64,000 nt of DNA from Gongronella butleri. Lineage: Eukaryota > Mucoromycota > Mucoromycetes > Mucorales > Cunninghamellaceae. Position 1 is the first letter of the stretch. The number at the start of each line of letters is the position of its first letter. Made by a program: the position numbers and the translations under genes. The stretch lies in assembly GCA_025201375.1 (NCBI GenBank), contig JAIWZP010000056.1, positions 119,806 to 183,805 of the forward strand, given 5' to 3'. A model generated the notes under the pieces. That model did not search any database. It saw only the letters and a program-made list of their open reading frames with translations, and had not been told where the DNA came from. Of the stretch, positions 20,809-31,640 are shown piece after piece.

Positions 20809-22509
20809 CTACAGGTCCATGGCAATATCGACACGGTGGGACCACTGATTGATCTGGTGGATCATGTCGGCTATGGCAGGGGGAGGTTGTTTGAACACAC
20901 TAGTGACAAAAGGAATCCATTGCGCAGTGACAGCATCACGGATAACTAAAACATCTTGCTTCCACTGTTCAGGCATCGGGAGAATCAATGGTGGCAACTC
21001 TTCCGGAGGTGGTGCGTCACCATCATCATCATCGTCTTCGCTGTAGTCGTTTTGCGACGTTTTTTTGGGCGCGACACGATATTGTTTCTGCTCAGTGGCC
21101 TCAGTGACAACGTGGATGACGTGACGGAGGACGTCCCATGCGCCCATGAAGACAGGGACGGGATTGGTGGGCCAGAGACGCGTGTGCATAAAGTCACAAA
21201 GGAACACGCGCGCTTCATGTAAACCGAGGGCAGTGGCGTCCAATTGGCTGGCAAGTCCCTTGCCAAAGGCGACAGGCAGCAAGTGCAGATGGTACTGAGC
21301 GAGGAGGGCATGGCTATATGCGTACGTCCAATGGCCAAGCGGCAGGGTTGGCAGCAAATCTTCTGTTAAAAAGGGCTCGAGCATGGACAGAACGTCACCC
21401 GTCTGAGCGGGATCCTTCAACTTGGCAGCGAGTGCGGTGACCATGCGACCTGCATATGCCTCGCCCTTCTCCCTGCCTACAAAATCGGGTGCCGCAGTCG
21501 ATTCGCATGCATCACAGCGCCATATCTTATCCCGTCCATGGTATCGCGTCGTAGCGTCATCTTCATTGCAAGCGCAAAGACGCGCCGCGTCGATTGCGAT
21601 ACATCTTTCACACGCACAATCAAAGAACTTGAATTTGGCAAGCTTGGCTTGGCGATCGATACTGGTGCCGCAGAGCAAACCACCCAAGTCTTCATTTTCC
21701 GGTAGGTACGAAAATGTGAGAACGTCGCCAGGGTGAATTGTGCGTGTGGTGGTGAATGTCATGGCATTGGTGGTGGCATCGTAGTGGAGCACGAGGTTGG
21801 GCGCGCATGAATGGGCAAATTTTGATCCCCAGGCCATGAGGGCAATGCTCGGCCGTGGGCCGGGTGGATCGCATGGCCAGGGTGGTGCGTGGTACCTGTC
21901 CGCATACACCGTGTCGCGTCGATGTTGTTTGCGTGAGTGCGTTGATAGGCCCACGCGCGCATTGCGCTTGCGATCCAGCAGCACCGTGTGCGCATTGCCA
22001 TAAATCTTGAGCACAAAGCACGCCAGCTGATGCGCATCCATATGGCCAAACAAATCAATCTCTGTCGTCACGCGACGCGCGACGCGCAGCACCAACTGCA
22101 CCGTCGCATGCTCCATGTCCAGTGCAGGGTAATAAAAAAAAGCCAATGATGCGAGCGACGGCTTTTTTTGCTCTTTTTTGTTGGTGGTGGCGTACGGCGG
22201 GTCCAATGACACGTAGGCAAGCATAGCGGCGGGGAGACCAGGCAAAAAAGATGCATCGCCATCATTCTCGTCACGCACAATTCGGCACAAAGCGTTCCAG
22301 GCCGTTTTGGTAAAGTACGGGCTCAGCGACGATCGGCACTGCGGCTGCAGGTGGTATTGCAACAATGGCTGCTCAATCAGCACAGCGTGGCCCACGTCCA
22401 GTTCCTGTTTTGCCACCAACGTGCGGCCAACCAGCGGGTGTTGTTCCAAACACGCAGCTGCCACAAAATCCTCGCGATTCAGCACCGTCGATAGATCAAA
22501 ACCGTCCAT
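20809..22509 (-). CDS. SMYD-like SET-domain protein
   Basis: A single-exon gene of 566 residues starting MDGFDLSTVL. An upstream in-frame ATG at 22548 would only add a hydrophobic stretch from A/T-rich leader and is rejected. The N-terminal SET half begins at GRTLVAKQELDVGHAVLIEQ. The core has WGSKFAHSCAPNLVLHY (equivalent of the NHSC motif, with Ala replacing Asn) and HPGDVLTFSYLPE. The post-SET cysteines FDCACERC and CDACES follow. The C-terminal half is helical, as in SMYD proteins. These enzymes methylate Lys on proteins in cytosol or nucleus. The changed Asn could lower activity, so methyltransferase function is inferred. An acidic run (EDDDDDGDAPPPEE) lies near the C-terminus. It is head-to-head with the Pol delta subunit gene, 142 bp apart, and is one of the very few intronless genes here. 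Confidence 0.75.
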   Translation of the reverse strand: MDGFDLSTVLNREDFVAAACLEQHPLVGRTLVAKQELDVGHAVLIEQPLLQYHLQPQCRSSLSPYFTKTAWNALCRIVRDENDGDASFLPGLPAAMLAYVSLDPPYATTNKKEQKKPSLASLAFFYYPALDMEHATVQLVLRVARRVTTEIDLFGHMDAHQLACFVLKIYGNAHTVLLDRKRNARVGLSTHSRKQHRRDTVYADRYHAPPWPCDPPGPRPSIALMAWGSKFAHSCAPNLVLHYDATTNAMTFTTTRTIHPGDVLTFSYLPENEDLGGLLCGTSIDRQAKLAKFKFFDCACERCIAIDAARLCACNEDDATTRYHGRDKIWRCDACESTAAPDFVGREKGEAYAGRMVTALAAKLKDPAQTGDVLSMLEPFLTEDLLPTLPLGHWTYAYSHALLAQYHLHLLPVAFGKGLASQLDATALGLHEARVFLCDFMHTRLWPTNPVPVFMGAWDVLRHVIHVVTEATEQKQYRVAPKKTSQNDYSEDDDDDGDAPPPEELPPLILPMPEQWKQDVLVIRDAVTAQWIPFVTSVFKQPPPAIADMIHQINQWSHRVDIAMDL

Positions 22510-22651
22510 AAAAGTGTAAAGAGAAAAAAAAAGAAAGATGAAATTCATCCCCAGCTCCGCCCGAGTTTTTTAATTTTCAATTGAAAAAGCTGTCCGACGA
22601 CGCGCGACGTACTTTTTTTTTTTTTTCTTCCCTCTTTTTTTTTTTCGCGTC
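22510..22651. promoter_or_regulatory. Bidirectional promoter, SET gene / Pol delta subunit
   Basis: 142 bp between divergent start codons, with T runs at 22612-22626 and 22635-22645 and an ATTTTCAATTGAAAAT-like inverted repeat near 22573-22588. No TATA box is apparent. Confidence 0.45.
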
Positions 22652-24398
22652 ATGGCCGATATTGCTTCTTTCCTGGACACCTCGATTTTGCACGAGAAGA
22701 AACCTGTAAGATATGACACTCGCAGAGGAAAAGAAAAAGAAATTCAAGACGAGAGAACTCTCTTTTTTTTTTTTTGCTATTTTTTATTGATAGGTCACGT
22801 TCAAGGCCCTTTCTCGAGCCTTGCAGCTTCATGTCAACACAGCCAAGCAGTACGCAAAGAACTTGGCGCCGACCAGCTCGTCTCACAACCTTTTTTTCCC
22901 ACTGTAGAGCACTGTATGACTATGCCTCCACCCAAGAAAGCGTCGTAGCGGTCTATTGCGTCAGCGGTATTATGGAGAACAAGAGCAAGTCCGTTGCCTT
23001 GGTCAGCCAAGCCGATCTTGAAGGTACACATTGTAAGAAATGGCGCAGCTGGCGCGCTCACGCGTCTTTTTTTTTTTTTTTTTAAAGATGCCAAGCACCA
23101 ATTTGAGCATGTGACGGGCATGCATGTGTATTGCTTGATGCCATCGAGCCCCAAGGTAAAGCAAAGCACCTTTGGCACGTCAAAAAGACACGATCTGATC
23201 ATTTTTATATTAGGGTGTGGCCCCTCTGGTACAAGCTAACCATGATCTTGCGCAAATTGACATGGAGAATCGCATAAAGTAAGATAAAACGAGATGGATA
23301 CCGCGGAGAACAATGTGTTGCTCATTTTCTCTTAGAAGCGGCATGATCAGGAACAAACTCATTGAGAAGCGTGCGCCGGCGAAGCAATCCGCCGCGTCTT
23401 CTGCTGTGCCACCCAAGCCTGCCCCCGCTCATGCCCCGAAACCCTCTCCATTGACCGCCCCCAAGCAGCCTGCTCCGTCAAAGACCACAAAACCTGCAAA
23501 ATCCGCAAGGGCCACCAAGGTAAAACATGACATTGCACGCGCCATTCGTCTCTCACCGCCCGTACACATGTTTAGCCCGAGCCTGCCACCAAGCGTAAGG
23601 GCACGCTCAATTTCGACGGCCACAAGACGAAGAAGCAGGCGATTGCCAGCTCAGACACCGAGAAGCCAATGCCATCTGCCACGCGCAAACCGCAAGTCAT
23701 TCAAGGTAAAAAAAAAAAAAAAAAGAAATGCGACGCGGCACGAGAGGTTCCAATGGTTTTATTTTTGGTAGAATCGGATGAGGATAATGATGACGAGGAC
23801 GAGGAAGAAGATGAAGAAGCATTGGATGCACGCCTGGCGCGCTCGGCAACTCTTCAAAGCAAAGATGACTTTTTCAGCGATGACGACGAGGACGTCAACG
23901 AGGACAAGGACAAAAAGATGGTTGAGGACGCCGAGGACCATGAGATGCGTGATGCACAACCCACAACACCCGAGTTCAAGCCGTCGCTAGAAAATGCTAG
24001 CGACAAGGATGACAATGACGATGTACCGGGCGCCGCAGCCACCTCCCCATCCAATATCTCATCCAGTGTTCAGCGTCGCAAGGTGCAAAAGAAAAAGACG
24101 TACAAAAATGATCAAGGCTACCTTGGTAAGACATCTCTTTGAACGCGAAAAAAAAAAAATGCTGAGACGTGTCTGATGCGATCTGGCGTGATCTGACCCG
24201 ATTTTAAACTTTATTTTTCAAGTCACCGAGGACGTGTGGGAATGGGAGGAGGTGCCGCAAGAGACAATGGCCTCAAACGCATCGCCCACGCCTGCGGAAA
24301 AGACATCTACGCCTGAAACCAGCCGCAACACGCCGTCCAGCAACAAAAAGGCACCTGCCGAGCAGCGCAGCCTGCTGAGCTTCTGGGGCAAGCGATAA
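22652..24398 (+). CDS. POLD3: DNA polymerase delta third subunit (POLD3/Cdc27/Pol32 family)
   Basis: Nine exons (22652-22705, 22794-22849, 22908-23023, 23088-23155, 23214-23278, 23336-23519, 23576-23705, 23772-24125, 24223-24398) join in frame to 400 residues. The N-terminal winged-helix part matches the family: VTFKALSRALQLHVNTAKQ, then ALYDYA, VAVYCVSG and a KHQFEHVTGMHVYCLMPSS strand. The middle is Pro/Lys/Ala-rich, then strongly acidic (ESDEDNDDEDEEEDEE). The C-terminus ends with a textbook PCNA-interacting PIP box, QRSLLSFW, followed by GKR and stop. The subunit bridges Pol delta to PCNA and supports repair synthesis and translesion bypass, in the nucleus. RAD18, which modifies PCNA, is encoded 11 kb away, but I see nothing linking the two regulatory regions. 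Confidence 0.88.
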
Positions 24399-24484
24399 AC
24401 AAGTGAAATAAAGAATAAAATGAGCACATTTTTTAATGGTTTGTTTGGTATGATGGACAATGCAAATGATGAGATGAATCGTTT
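24399..24484. terminator. Shared convergent 3' region, Pol delta subunit / FYV7-like gene
   Basis: Only 86 bp separate two converging stop codons. Plus-strand AATAAAGAATAAAATG at about 24408-24422 supplies overlapping polyadenylation-like hexamers. The minus-strand gene must end its transcript within the other gene or in this same gap, so their 3' ends probably overlap. Confidence 0.5.
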
Positions 24485-25213
24485 CTAGGATTTTTCGATC
24501 CGGCCGAGCATGATGCTCATCTGTGTGGCCAGGTTGGGTTGGCCATTCTTGTGCTTTGCCAGCATCTTGCCACGCTGCTTGTTGCGATGCTGAAAGTAGC
24601 GCTTACGATCCGCTTTTTCTTGCTCCACCTTGGCGTGCCGCTCTTTCTTCATGTCCTGCCCCGCACGTCGCCGCTTGTCTTGCTCTTCCAGCTGGGACCT
24701 GAACGGATTGGGCTTGTGCCTGCACGTAGAATAAAAAAAAAATGTTGGTGTTGTGTCAAAATACAAAGAAGTGCCATTTTACGTTTTTGCCGATGCATCG
24801 TCGTCGCTGTCGCTGCCATCATCGCCATGCTCAACGGCCTTGCGCTTGCGCTCATCCGTGCTGGGTATCTTGGCCTGGCCATCGCCGAATTCAACCACAT
24901 TGCCGTCCTCGTCAATTGTGCGTTCAAAGATCTATCGACAAGAATTTTTAGTTTTCTTTATCCAATTGCTACCTAAAATAGCACCACTACCTCTTTGACA
25001 TAATCTGGAGTATCCGCAGCATACTCGGACGCAAGATCCTTGTAGTATTGGCTCTTGACTTTGGCCTTGTGAATAATATCCTGCTTCCTCTTCTTCACTG
25101 TTATAAAGACATGGAATTAGCTTGATTTTGTAAGATTTTTTTTTCATCAAGTGCTTACTCTTTCTCTCCAACGGTGTCAGAGACTTTTTCTGGGTAAACG
25201 ACTTGGGTGGCAT
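24485..25213 (-). CDS. FYV7/CCDC59-like rRNA-processing protein
   Basis: Four exons (25213-25159, 25097-24991, 24931-24783, 24719-24485) join in frame to 181 residues. The protein is small and very basic. It has the pattern of the Fyv7/TAP26 family: a Lys-rich start (PPKSFTQKKSLTPLERK), a middle acidic patch (DGSDSDDDAS), the NPFRSQLEEQDKRRR helix and a closing KHKNGQPNLATQMSIMLGRI block, comparable to the family's C-terminal GQP..x..M..LLxKI motif. Yeast Fyv7 acts in the nucleolus in 18S rRNA maturation. The family call rests on the basic coiled-coil plus the C-terminal block. Other nucleolar Lys-rich proteins remain possible. Confidence 0.65.
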
Positions 25214-25852
25214 GATCGACGTGACAAGAAAAAAAAAGTGAGAAAACGAAGAAAGTGAGCCGAAATGGTGGCAAAGCCAAAAAAAAAAAAAAAGTCGTCT
25301 TCATACAGCAATTAAAGCCCAGCTTTGTCAATTCCACCATTTTTCGTTCAAATTGACTCGCCCGCCTCTCAGTGGTCTTTTTCAGCCCCCCCAAAAAAAA
25401 TGCATCGAGATCTTTCCTCTCTCTCGGTTCATCTCCCATGCCAGCACCCCCTTGCGGCTAGAAAGGCTTTAGGCCACCAACATCACGTCCCATGCAATCT
25501 TTTTGATGGGGTTGACCCACTTTTTTTTTTTTAGGTCCATGTCTTGGCTGCAATTCAGACAAATGGCAATGGATGAACAAGCCCACGCGCGTCTCCGATA
25601 CAACCTTTTGCTTACGCGCATTCCCCTGCTGTTGTGAAACGTCGAGCCTCGATGTTGGTCCCCAGTAGCTTATTGGTTGTGGCGCATCGCGCCATGTGTC
25701 ATGCACACTATCATGCACGCTTTGACACTGCTTATGTTTCATCTGAATTCACGTTCTAGCGACTATAAAATAAAGGTTGCGACGCGGTCTCAACTATTTT
25801 CTACTCTTTTGTGCAATTAAAACTTGAAAAAGTTTATTTACAATCATACAAG
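25214..25852. promoter_or_regulatory. Spacer with TATA box before the Gln-rich gene
   Basis: 639 bp between divergent genes. A clear TATAAAATAAA lies at about 25764-25774, about 85 bases before the Gln-rich start codon, so the right half is a promoter. A T run (25521-25532) and short open stretches occupy the middle; none has a supportable exon structure. Confidence 0.45.
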
Positions 25853-26224
25853 ATGTTCCGAAACCGCCGTCAAACTGAAGACCAACAAGACCAAGACCAA
25901 GACCAACAAGGCTTTGGTACCTGGGACAATAGCCAGCAGGCACAGCGCCAGCAGCAATCGCAGAACGAATCTCGCAATGCGCAAGGTTTTAACACCGGCT
26001 TGCAGCAAGAGTCCAACTTCGGCAGCAGCCAGCTGCAACAAGACCAGCAAAAGCAGGCGCAGTTCGGACAGCAACAACCTAGCCAATTCGGCCAGCAGAC
26101 GCAATTTGGACAAGACCAAGACCAAGGCCTAGATCAAGGTCAAGGCCAAGGTCAAGATCAATCTTTCCAGCAAGGCTCCTTCGGTCAGGGCCTGAACCAG
26201 CAGCAAGATGATCAGCTGTTCTAA
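25853..26224 (+). CDS. Small Gln/Gly/Phe-rich low-complexity protein
   Basis: A single-exon gene of 123 residues beginning MFRNRRQTEDQQ. About a third of the residues are Gln. It alternates DQDQ runs, QFGQQ/QFGQD pieces and GQGQGQDQ, with only three basic residues after the first six. It resembles prion-like or phase-separating domains (Q/N, G, F, few charges except Asp). A TATA box upstream, a clean ATG context (ACAAGATG) and an AATAAATGATAAAAT end region make a real gene likely. No homolog is recognised. Possible roles (stress protein, assembly scaffold, coat protein) are guesses. Confidence 0.6.
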   Translation: MFRNRRQTEDQQDQDQDQQGFGTWDNSQQAQRQQQSQNESRNAQGFNTGLQQESNFGSSQLQQDQQKQAQFGQQQPSQFGQQTQFGQDQDQGLDQGQGQGQDQSFQQGSFGQGLNQQQDDQLF

Positions 26225-26931
26225 AAAAAAAAAGTCATCAGTATCAAAATGAATTGCAATAAATAAATGATAAAATCGGAACGCGCGTTTCGCAATTTTG
26301 TCTCTTTTTTTCGCTCGTCTTTGAAAATTATACAAATTGTCCCTAGTGGCTATGCACGCGTGTTTCTTGACAACTTGCTTTGGTTTTGACTTGATTGCAG
26401 CATGAAATTGTGCAAGGTGATACGATTGAGCCTCGCTATACAAATTTACCATGAAATTGTGATTACGACCGCACTATGGCAGAATCGTGCAAAGGCATGG
26501 CATTGATACCAAAGTGAATTGGCTCAAAAGAAAGGCTACAGTAATCACGTCATGGGCATATCATGTTTACAAGGTAGCATCGATTTAATGGCAAAAACTT
26601 TACTGCAATGTATTTTTTTCCCAAAAAATCACTACGTGCCGCGCGTCGTTGCGTGCGACAACAAAAGAAATTCTTGGAAAAAGGGACACTAACCTGATGT
26701 CTTGATCAACTTAAATAGTTTTACTAAGTGGGGAGGGGCAACTGCCAATTTTATCCCCCAGAAACTCCTGTCCCCCTATTTTTCTCGCTCTCTCCTCCTT
26801 TTTGCACCCCCTTTTTGCTATAAAATGCAGTCATTTGAATGCCCAGCGGGGAAAAGACAAAGGTGAATCGCTCTTTTACTTTGCAACTTCTGCCGCAACC
26901 CGCGCTTGCACGCATTATCAACAAAAACACA
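26225..26931. promoter_or_regulatory. Spacer with TATA box before the lipase gene
   Basis: 707 bp. A TATAAAA box at 26819-26825 lies about 110 bases upstream of the lipase start codon, preceded by a pyrimidine-rich run of CCCCCTWTTTTT blocks (26755-26818). The left half is the 3' region of the Gln-rich gene. No other gene is seen. Confidence 0.5.
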
Positions 26932-28549
26932 ATGTTATTCTATGTCGTCTTATGGTTGTCAACCTTTCTGCTCGTGTCGGGAAGCTCCTTGCTGCCATTG
27001 TTGCCCATTTTTAATCGGCCATTGGATGCTGCAATCCCAGAACCTGAGAATGATCCATTTTACAAGCCGCCGGCTGGATTTGCGTCGCAGGCCCCAGGTG
27101 CGATTCTCAAAGCTAGAAAGCTGCCACACGATGATCTGCAGGATTTGCTGCTTTTCCCGCAAAATCTTCATTCCGTTTTCCAACTGCTGTACCGCACCGT
27201 GGATTCGCAAGACAAACCCACTGCTACAGTCGTCACCATTATGGTCCCATATCATGCCAATTCGTCGCGCCTCTTGATCTACAATACAATTGAGAATGCG
27301 GACTTTATCCAATGTATGATGCATTGAAAAAAAAGGGAGAGGCGAAGAGAAGGACGGGGGATTGAGGGGCACGACCAAGTCAAATTGATTTTCTTTCCTT
27401 TTTCGCGCGATCGCGATAGGCGCGCCGAGCTATTCATTGCGCCGAGAATCAAACAAAGTGGCCAAGGTAACAGATATGATTGGCGATCCGGCCCCAGAGA
27501 TTGACTTTTTTTTTAAAAAAAAAAACCAGGTTGGTCAAGCTGAGATGCTTCTCATGGAGGCATTCCTTAGCAAGGGGTATATTGTTGCAACACCTGACTA
27601 CGAGGGCCCCTACTCTGGATTTGGCAATGGGATCCTCGCGGGGCACGCGACATTGGATGCAGTGCGCGCAACGCTGGAAAGCGCGCCAGGCACAGGTTTA
27701 GACCCTCACCCGGAGATTCAAATGTATGGCTACTCGGGTGGCGCAGTGCCAGTATCATGGGCAATCTACCTACGCGCGTCGTACGCGCCAGAGATCAATT
27801 TTATTGGTGCCGCGTTTGGGGGCACTCTTGTTGAAATGGATTCATCCATTCGGATGCTGGCGAAAAATCACTGCAAGTACGCACTCATGGGCATTGTGGG
27901 CCTTGCCAACAGCGTGCCGCAATTCAATGCCTACGTCCAGCACTATGTACGACCCGAGCGCGCCGAATTTATCGATAGATACAAACACAAATGTCTACAG
28001 TTGACTAATGATGAGCAATGCGACGCACTGGACAATTACTTCACCATCCCAGACGTCCTCAACACGACAATTGCTCGACAAATCATGGAACGATTCCACT
28101 TGGGCACCGAGAAAGCGTGGGCACCACCACCATCCACCCCGATCCTCATGTACCACTCACTGGTAAGAAAAAATTTAGTGTGGCACCACGTCAGTTAAGT
28201 TTGTTTTTCTTTTTTTCTTTCTTTTCTTTTTTTTTTTGAAAAGCATGATGACACGCTTCCGTATGGCCCTGCTCATGATCTCTTCAAGCAATGGTGTTCG
28301 CACGGATCCAGGATCCACTTCATTAGCGACAAACATACGTCACATTTCAACCTGGCCATTGTGGGCGTGGCCGAGGCAATCAATTTCATTACAGACAGGT
28401 TCAATGGCGTGTCATTTGGCGCGCAATGTTCCGAAGAGATAGTGCCCTCCATGCTGAACAATGCCCGTGCACTAACGACGTTTCTGGTCTCTGTTCTCAA
28501 GGTGGTGACGTTTCTTTTGGGGCTCCCTGTAGGCCCCGGCATATTGTAA
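26932..28549 (+). CDS. Secreted triacylglycerol lipase, LIP/CAL-A family
   Basis: Four exons (26932-27313, 27420-27466, 27530-28162, 28244-28549) give 455 residues. A signal peptide opens the protein (LFYVVLWLSTFLLVSGSSLL). The family cores follow: DPFYKPPAGF, TVVTIMVPYHAN, IQCAPSYSLR, YIVATPDYEGP, the nucleophile elbow YGYSGGA with Ser212, and the acid and His in HDDTLPYG (Asp356) and SDKHTSHFN (His388). The Asp-His gap of 32 matches CAL-A. These enzymes release fatty acids from extracellular triglycerides. The C-terminus ends in a hydrophobic stretch (TTFLVSVLKVVTFLLGL) that could anchor the protein or form a lid-like helix. Intron 2 (27467-27529) reads through as a short in-frame FFFKKK insertion if unspliced, but family alignment supports splicing. 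Confidence 0.88.
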
Positions 28550-29401
28550 TTCTGTTTTTACATTACTCAAATCCCGGTGGGAATATAAAATAATGCCTCG
28601 AATGGTCTTGTTCTGCACAACTGCCTTGTAAACTCATTTTATCCTCGCAAAAACAGAATAAAATGTTACAAATATATATAATTTTGCCAATGTTCACTGT
28701 TGGAGATTCATGCGGCCGTGCAGGTTGGACGTTGCCTGCCGTTCAAGTTAATACTGTCGAGAACGAGGAGAGTGAATCTTGAAAGAGGGCCAAATAACAA
28801 AAAAAGATAGTAGCACGGAGCAAGTGCGAGTACTTTTGGACGACAAAAGACAATCAACCATCTGCTTCCATGCATTGTCGATGCGCAAACGTTTCTGCGC
28901 CCGGCGTAAGCAAGAAAATCTGATCAATAGTGTCGTACACTATTTTATAAACAAAATACAGCATCAATTTAATCTATTTGCAAGTGAAATTTGCCGCGTG
29001 TGTGTTGAGTTTCTGCTAGTCGCTTGCTAATGCAACATGTAAAACAGATGGCTAACTAGGTGGTGGCCAAAAAAATTGCAATTAAATTGTTTTCTTTATG
29101 ATTTTTAGTCGTTTAAGCAATTAAGTACAGCTTACAATAAATTCACTTTGCACAAGCGTGAATCCCAATGTTTCTCGTTCGAATGAGCTCACGCTTGGGT
29201 CACTGTGGCCAGCGGATGGCGTGCGAAAACGTTCTTTCGAAAATCAAACACTTTCCGAGGGGGTCGGTCAGCAATTTTTAAACCGACAAAAATGTAGATG
29301 CTTGGATTGGATTGCCGCGTCATTCAACCACAAGGTAAACTTCTCCTTTTTACCGATAGAGATGGCAAAAAAATTACGAGCGCAATGACTGGTTTTCACG
29401 T
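28550..29401. other. AT-rich spacer after the lipase gene
   Basis: 852 bp. Tandem polyadenylation-like AATATAAAATAATG and GAATAAAATG words lie at 28580-28665. No open frame with recognisable content follows. Some motifs near 29215-29400 (TTTCCGAGGGGGTCGG, CAACCACAAGGTAAAC) resemble internal pieces of repeat R1, so this may be decayed repeat. Confidence 0.35.
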
Positions 29402-30995
29402 AACAAGGTCCAGAGGCCCTTGCCTGATCTGGCAAGATGTGGGGCCACTTCTAGCTTTGAAAGGTGGCGAGGCCACGTGATACACGTATTTTTTGATTTC
29501 CTCTTCTCATGAGAAATTAAAACCCGGAGGTCGACTCGGTCATTATGCAGATGGATCCAAAATTCCGCTATTTTGCAACTTTAGCACAGGATCTCCAAAT
29601 ATTTTGAGATCGGGGTGAAATTGGTACGACTAGAATAAGACACACTCGGGTGTCGTTATTTCCCGTTTGTTTACTTGTTCAATAAATGACGTTTCCATGC
29701 TTGCAAAATCCATTTAAACATTTGAACAATTTTCTAACTCATTTTTCTCGACAACGGAACGAACGACGTCCAGAGCTTTTAACGTGTCGAAAGCACCATT
29801 TTAATCTTTCCCAGATGAGTCCAGCTTCACTGCTATCCGATCAAAACCGACGGAGAAGACAGTTTTTTTTTTCTATATTTTCGTTAATTTCAATTTACGC
29901 GACAACGGTCTAGTCGATCTGTGATTTTTATCCCAGATTTGCTAACAAACAGGGAGGAAAGCGTCTAATGGAATGACTTGTAGGGCGCTTACTTGAGCAA
30001 TCGCCATATTCGAAAATCTCGGATTTTCCAAGGGGTGCAGTCGAGGATTTGAAAAGAGCAAAATTTAAGTTCTCAGATTGCCACGTCATTCAACCGTAGG
30101 GTTATATCACCCCAATGATCGATACAGATGCAATAAAAAAAGGAGGTGCATCAGCTGGTTTCCGCGTAAATTGCAATTTGCCTCTTTTTTCGTCTCAAGT
30201 CAAAGTCGACGAAAACTGGTCAAAGAGCTGCGAAACAGAGATCATCAGAAAGATCTCAGTCTGCTGCGTATGCGGATGTCAATGATCACTACATAAAACG
30301 AGATACGGGCAGAGTTGATGCAAACAGCAAGTTTGCGGGGCAATTTTGACGCGTGAAAAACCGCGTCAGACATCGTGTTTCACGCGTCTGTTCCTAATCA
30401 ATTTCATGCACCTGGCGTCGCTCTTGCTTATGAGCGCGTCGGCGCGGCTCTATGGACGCGTTTATCCCATACCATTCGCGCTTGAAGTTTAACCTAAAAT
30501 CACGAATTGCTCTTCAATCACCAGGTCGATCCCACTGTTTTTTTGCGTTTTCCGAGGTTTCCCCCTGCATTGTCTCTTGTGTGGAAGTTCGGTGGCAATC
30601 TGAAGACCCTTCTTTTCAATTTTGGTATTAAGCTCTAACCACGACTAAAATTTGATGTGCGTGTGGAGCGCCACGATGCCTTTTGGCACCTTGCAAGCCA
30701 AGTGCCCTTCGAGGTTTCTAACCCGCCATTTCACGCTACACTCTATTTTGGATCGTCATCGGGACTGGTTCATCAATTTTAGTTGCCTTTTTGTTAAAAT
30801 GAACCATCTTGGGTGTTTCTCCTGGTACACTCGTGAAAATGATCACAAATTTGAAGCAGATGGCGATGGAGACATACGCTCGATAAGTGCCAAGTTTTGT
30901 AGGAATCCAACCCCTTCTCCGCTTGAATGTCAATCTCATAAAGTTGATTTATTTTTACGAAGCGCGATTAGATGCGTTTCTACGATCCAAACTGC
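29402..30995. repeat. Dispersed repeat R1, copy B (about 1.6 kb)
   Basis: Aligns with copy A (13033-14620) in the same orientation from AACAAGGTCCAGAGGCCCTT to the TTTTTACGAAGCGCGATT block. Conserved internal landmarks are CTTCTCATGAGAAATTAAAA, TTCTCGACAACG, CAACGGTCTAGTCGA, TTTCCAAGGGGTGCAGTCGA, CTCAAGTCAAAGTCGACGAA and GTGTGGAGCGCCACGATGCC. No coding frame is preserved between copies, which argues against a protein-coding element. Confidence 0.75.
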
Positions 30996-31364
30996 TGCCA
31001 ATTTACACCACAGGTGGCTCCAATCTGTGTGCACCAAATGCACCCCAAGCCAGCAATGTTTCACAGGCATTGTGATCATCTTGATTATAAGGCTAAGCAT
31101 TTTAGAAGATTCTTTCATGCGCGTGTAGATTGTGACACGGTCAATTCCTCTCAATTTTTTTTTAGTACGCGTTTGTGAGCGCGCAAGTCAATGCATACAA
31201 AATTTCAGAGCGATCCGCTTTGGTGGATGCTGATAATTCACCTCTTCCTGCAATATTGTATGCAATCTGTTTTTATTTCATTTCTGGGGCGCAGAAATAT
31301 TTTGCCAAGCATGACACGAGAGTTGCGGTCCAAGTGAATGATTTATTGGGAGAGGAAGGCGGAG

Positions 31365-31640
31365 AGCCGGCAACTAGCTTTAAAAATGAAGAGTTTTCCA
31401 AGGGGTACAATCGAGGATTCGAACATGATACGTCCTCGGATTGCCGCGCCATTTAGCCGCATGGTAAACACAGTCCAGTAATCGACAAAAAAACAAATAA
31501 AAATAGGGGGTGCATTGATTGGCTTTGCCGTAAAACGCAAAAAGCTGCTATTTTTCATCTCAAGTCAAACTTAACGAGGGTTGGTCGTAGCGCCTTGGAA
31601 CCTCATCTCATCAGAAAGAGCACGGAAAGAAGCTTGCGTT
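31365..31640. repeat. Dispersed repeat R1, diverged fragment C
   Basis: TTTTCCAAGGGGTACAATCG, GCCATTTAGCCGCATGGTAA, GGGGGTGCATTGATTGG and CATCTCAAGTCAAACTTAAC follow the order of 30010-30270 in copy B, with many substitutions. A head-to-tail arrangement with copy B suggests a nested or tandem insertion. Confidence 0.6.

Noticed and set aside
22510..22548. Upstream Met for the SET-domain protein (13 extra residues)
   Set aside because: The extension is hydrophobic and comes from an A/T-rich leader; the second Met fits the family start better.
27479..27535. Reading the FFFKKK stretch of the lipase as protein
   Set aside because: It lies between a GTAACA donor and a CCAG acceptor in phase 0; splicing restores the known family order from CAPSY to the PDYEGP motif.
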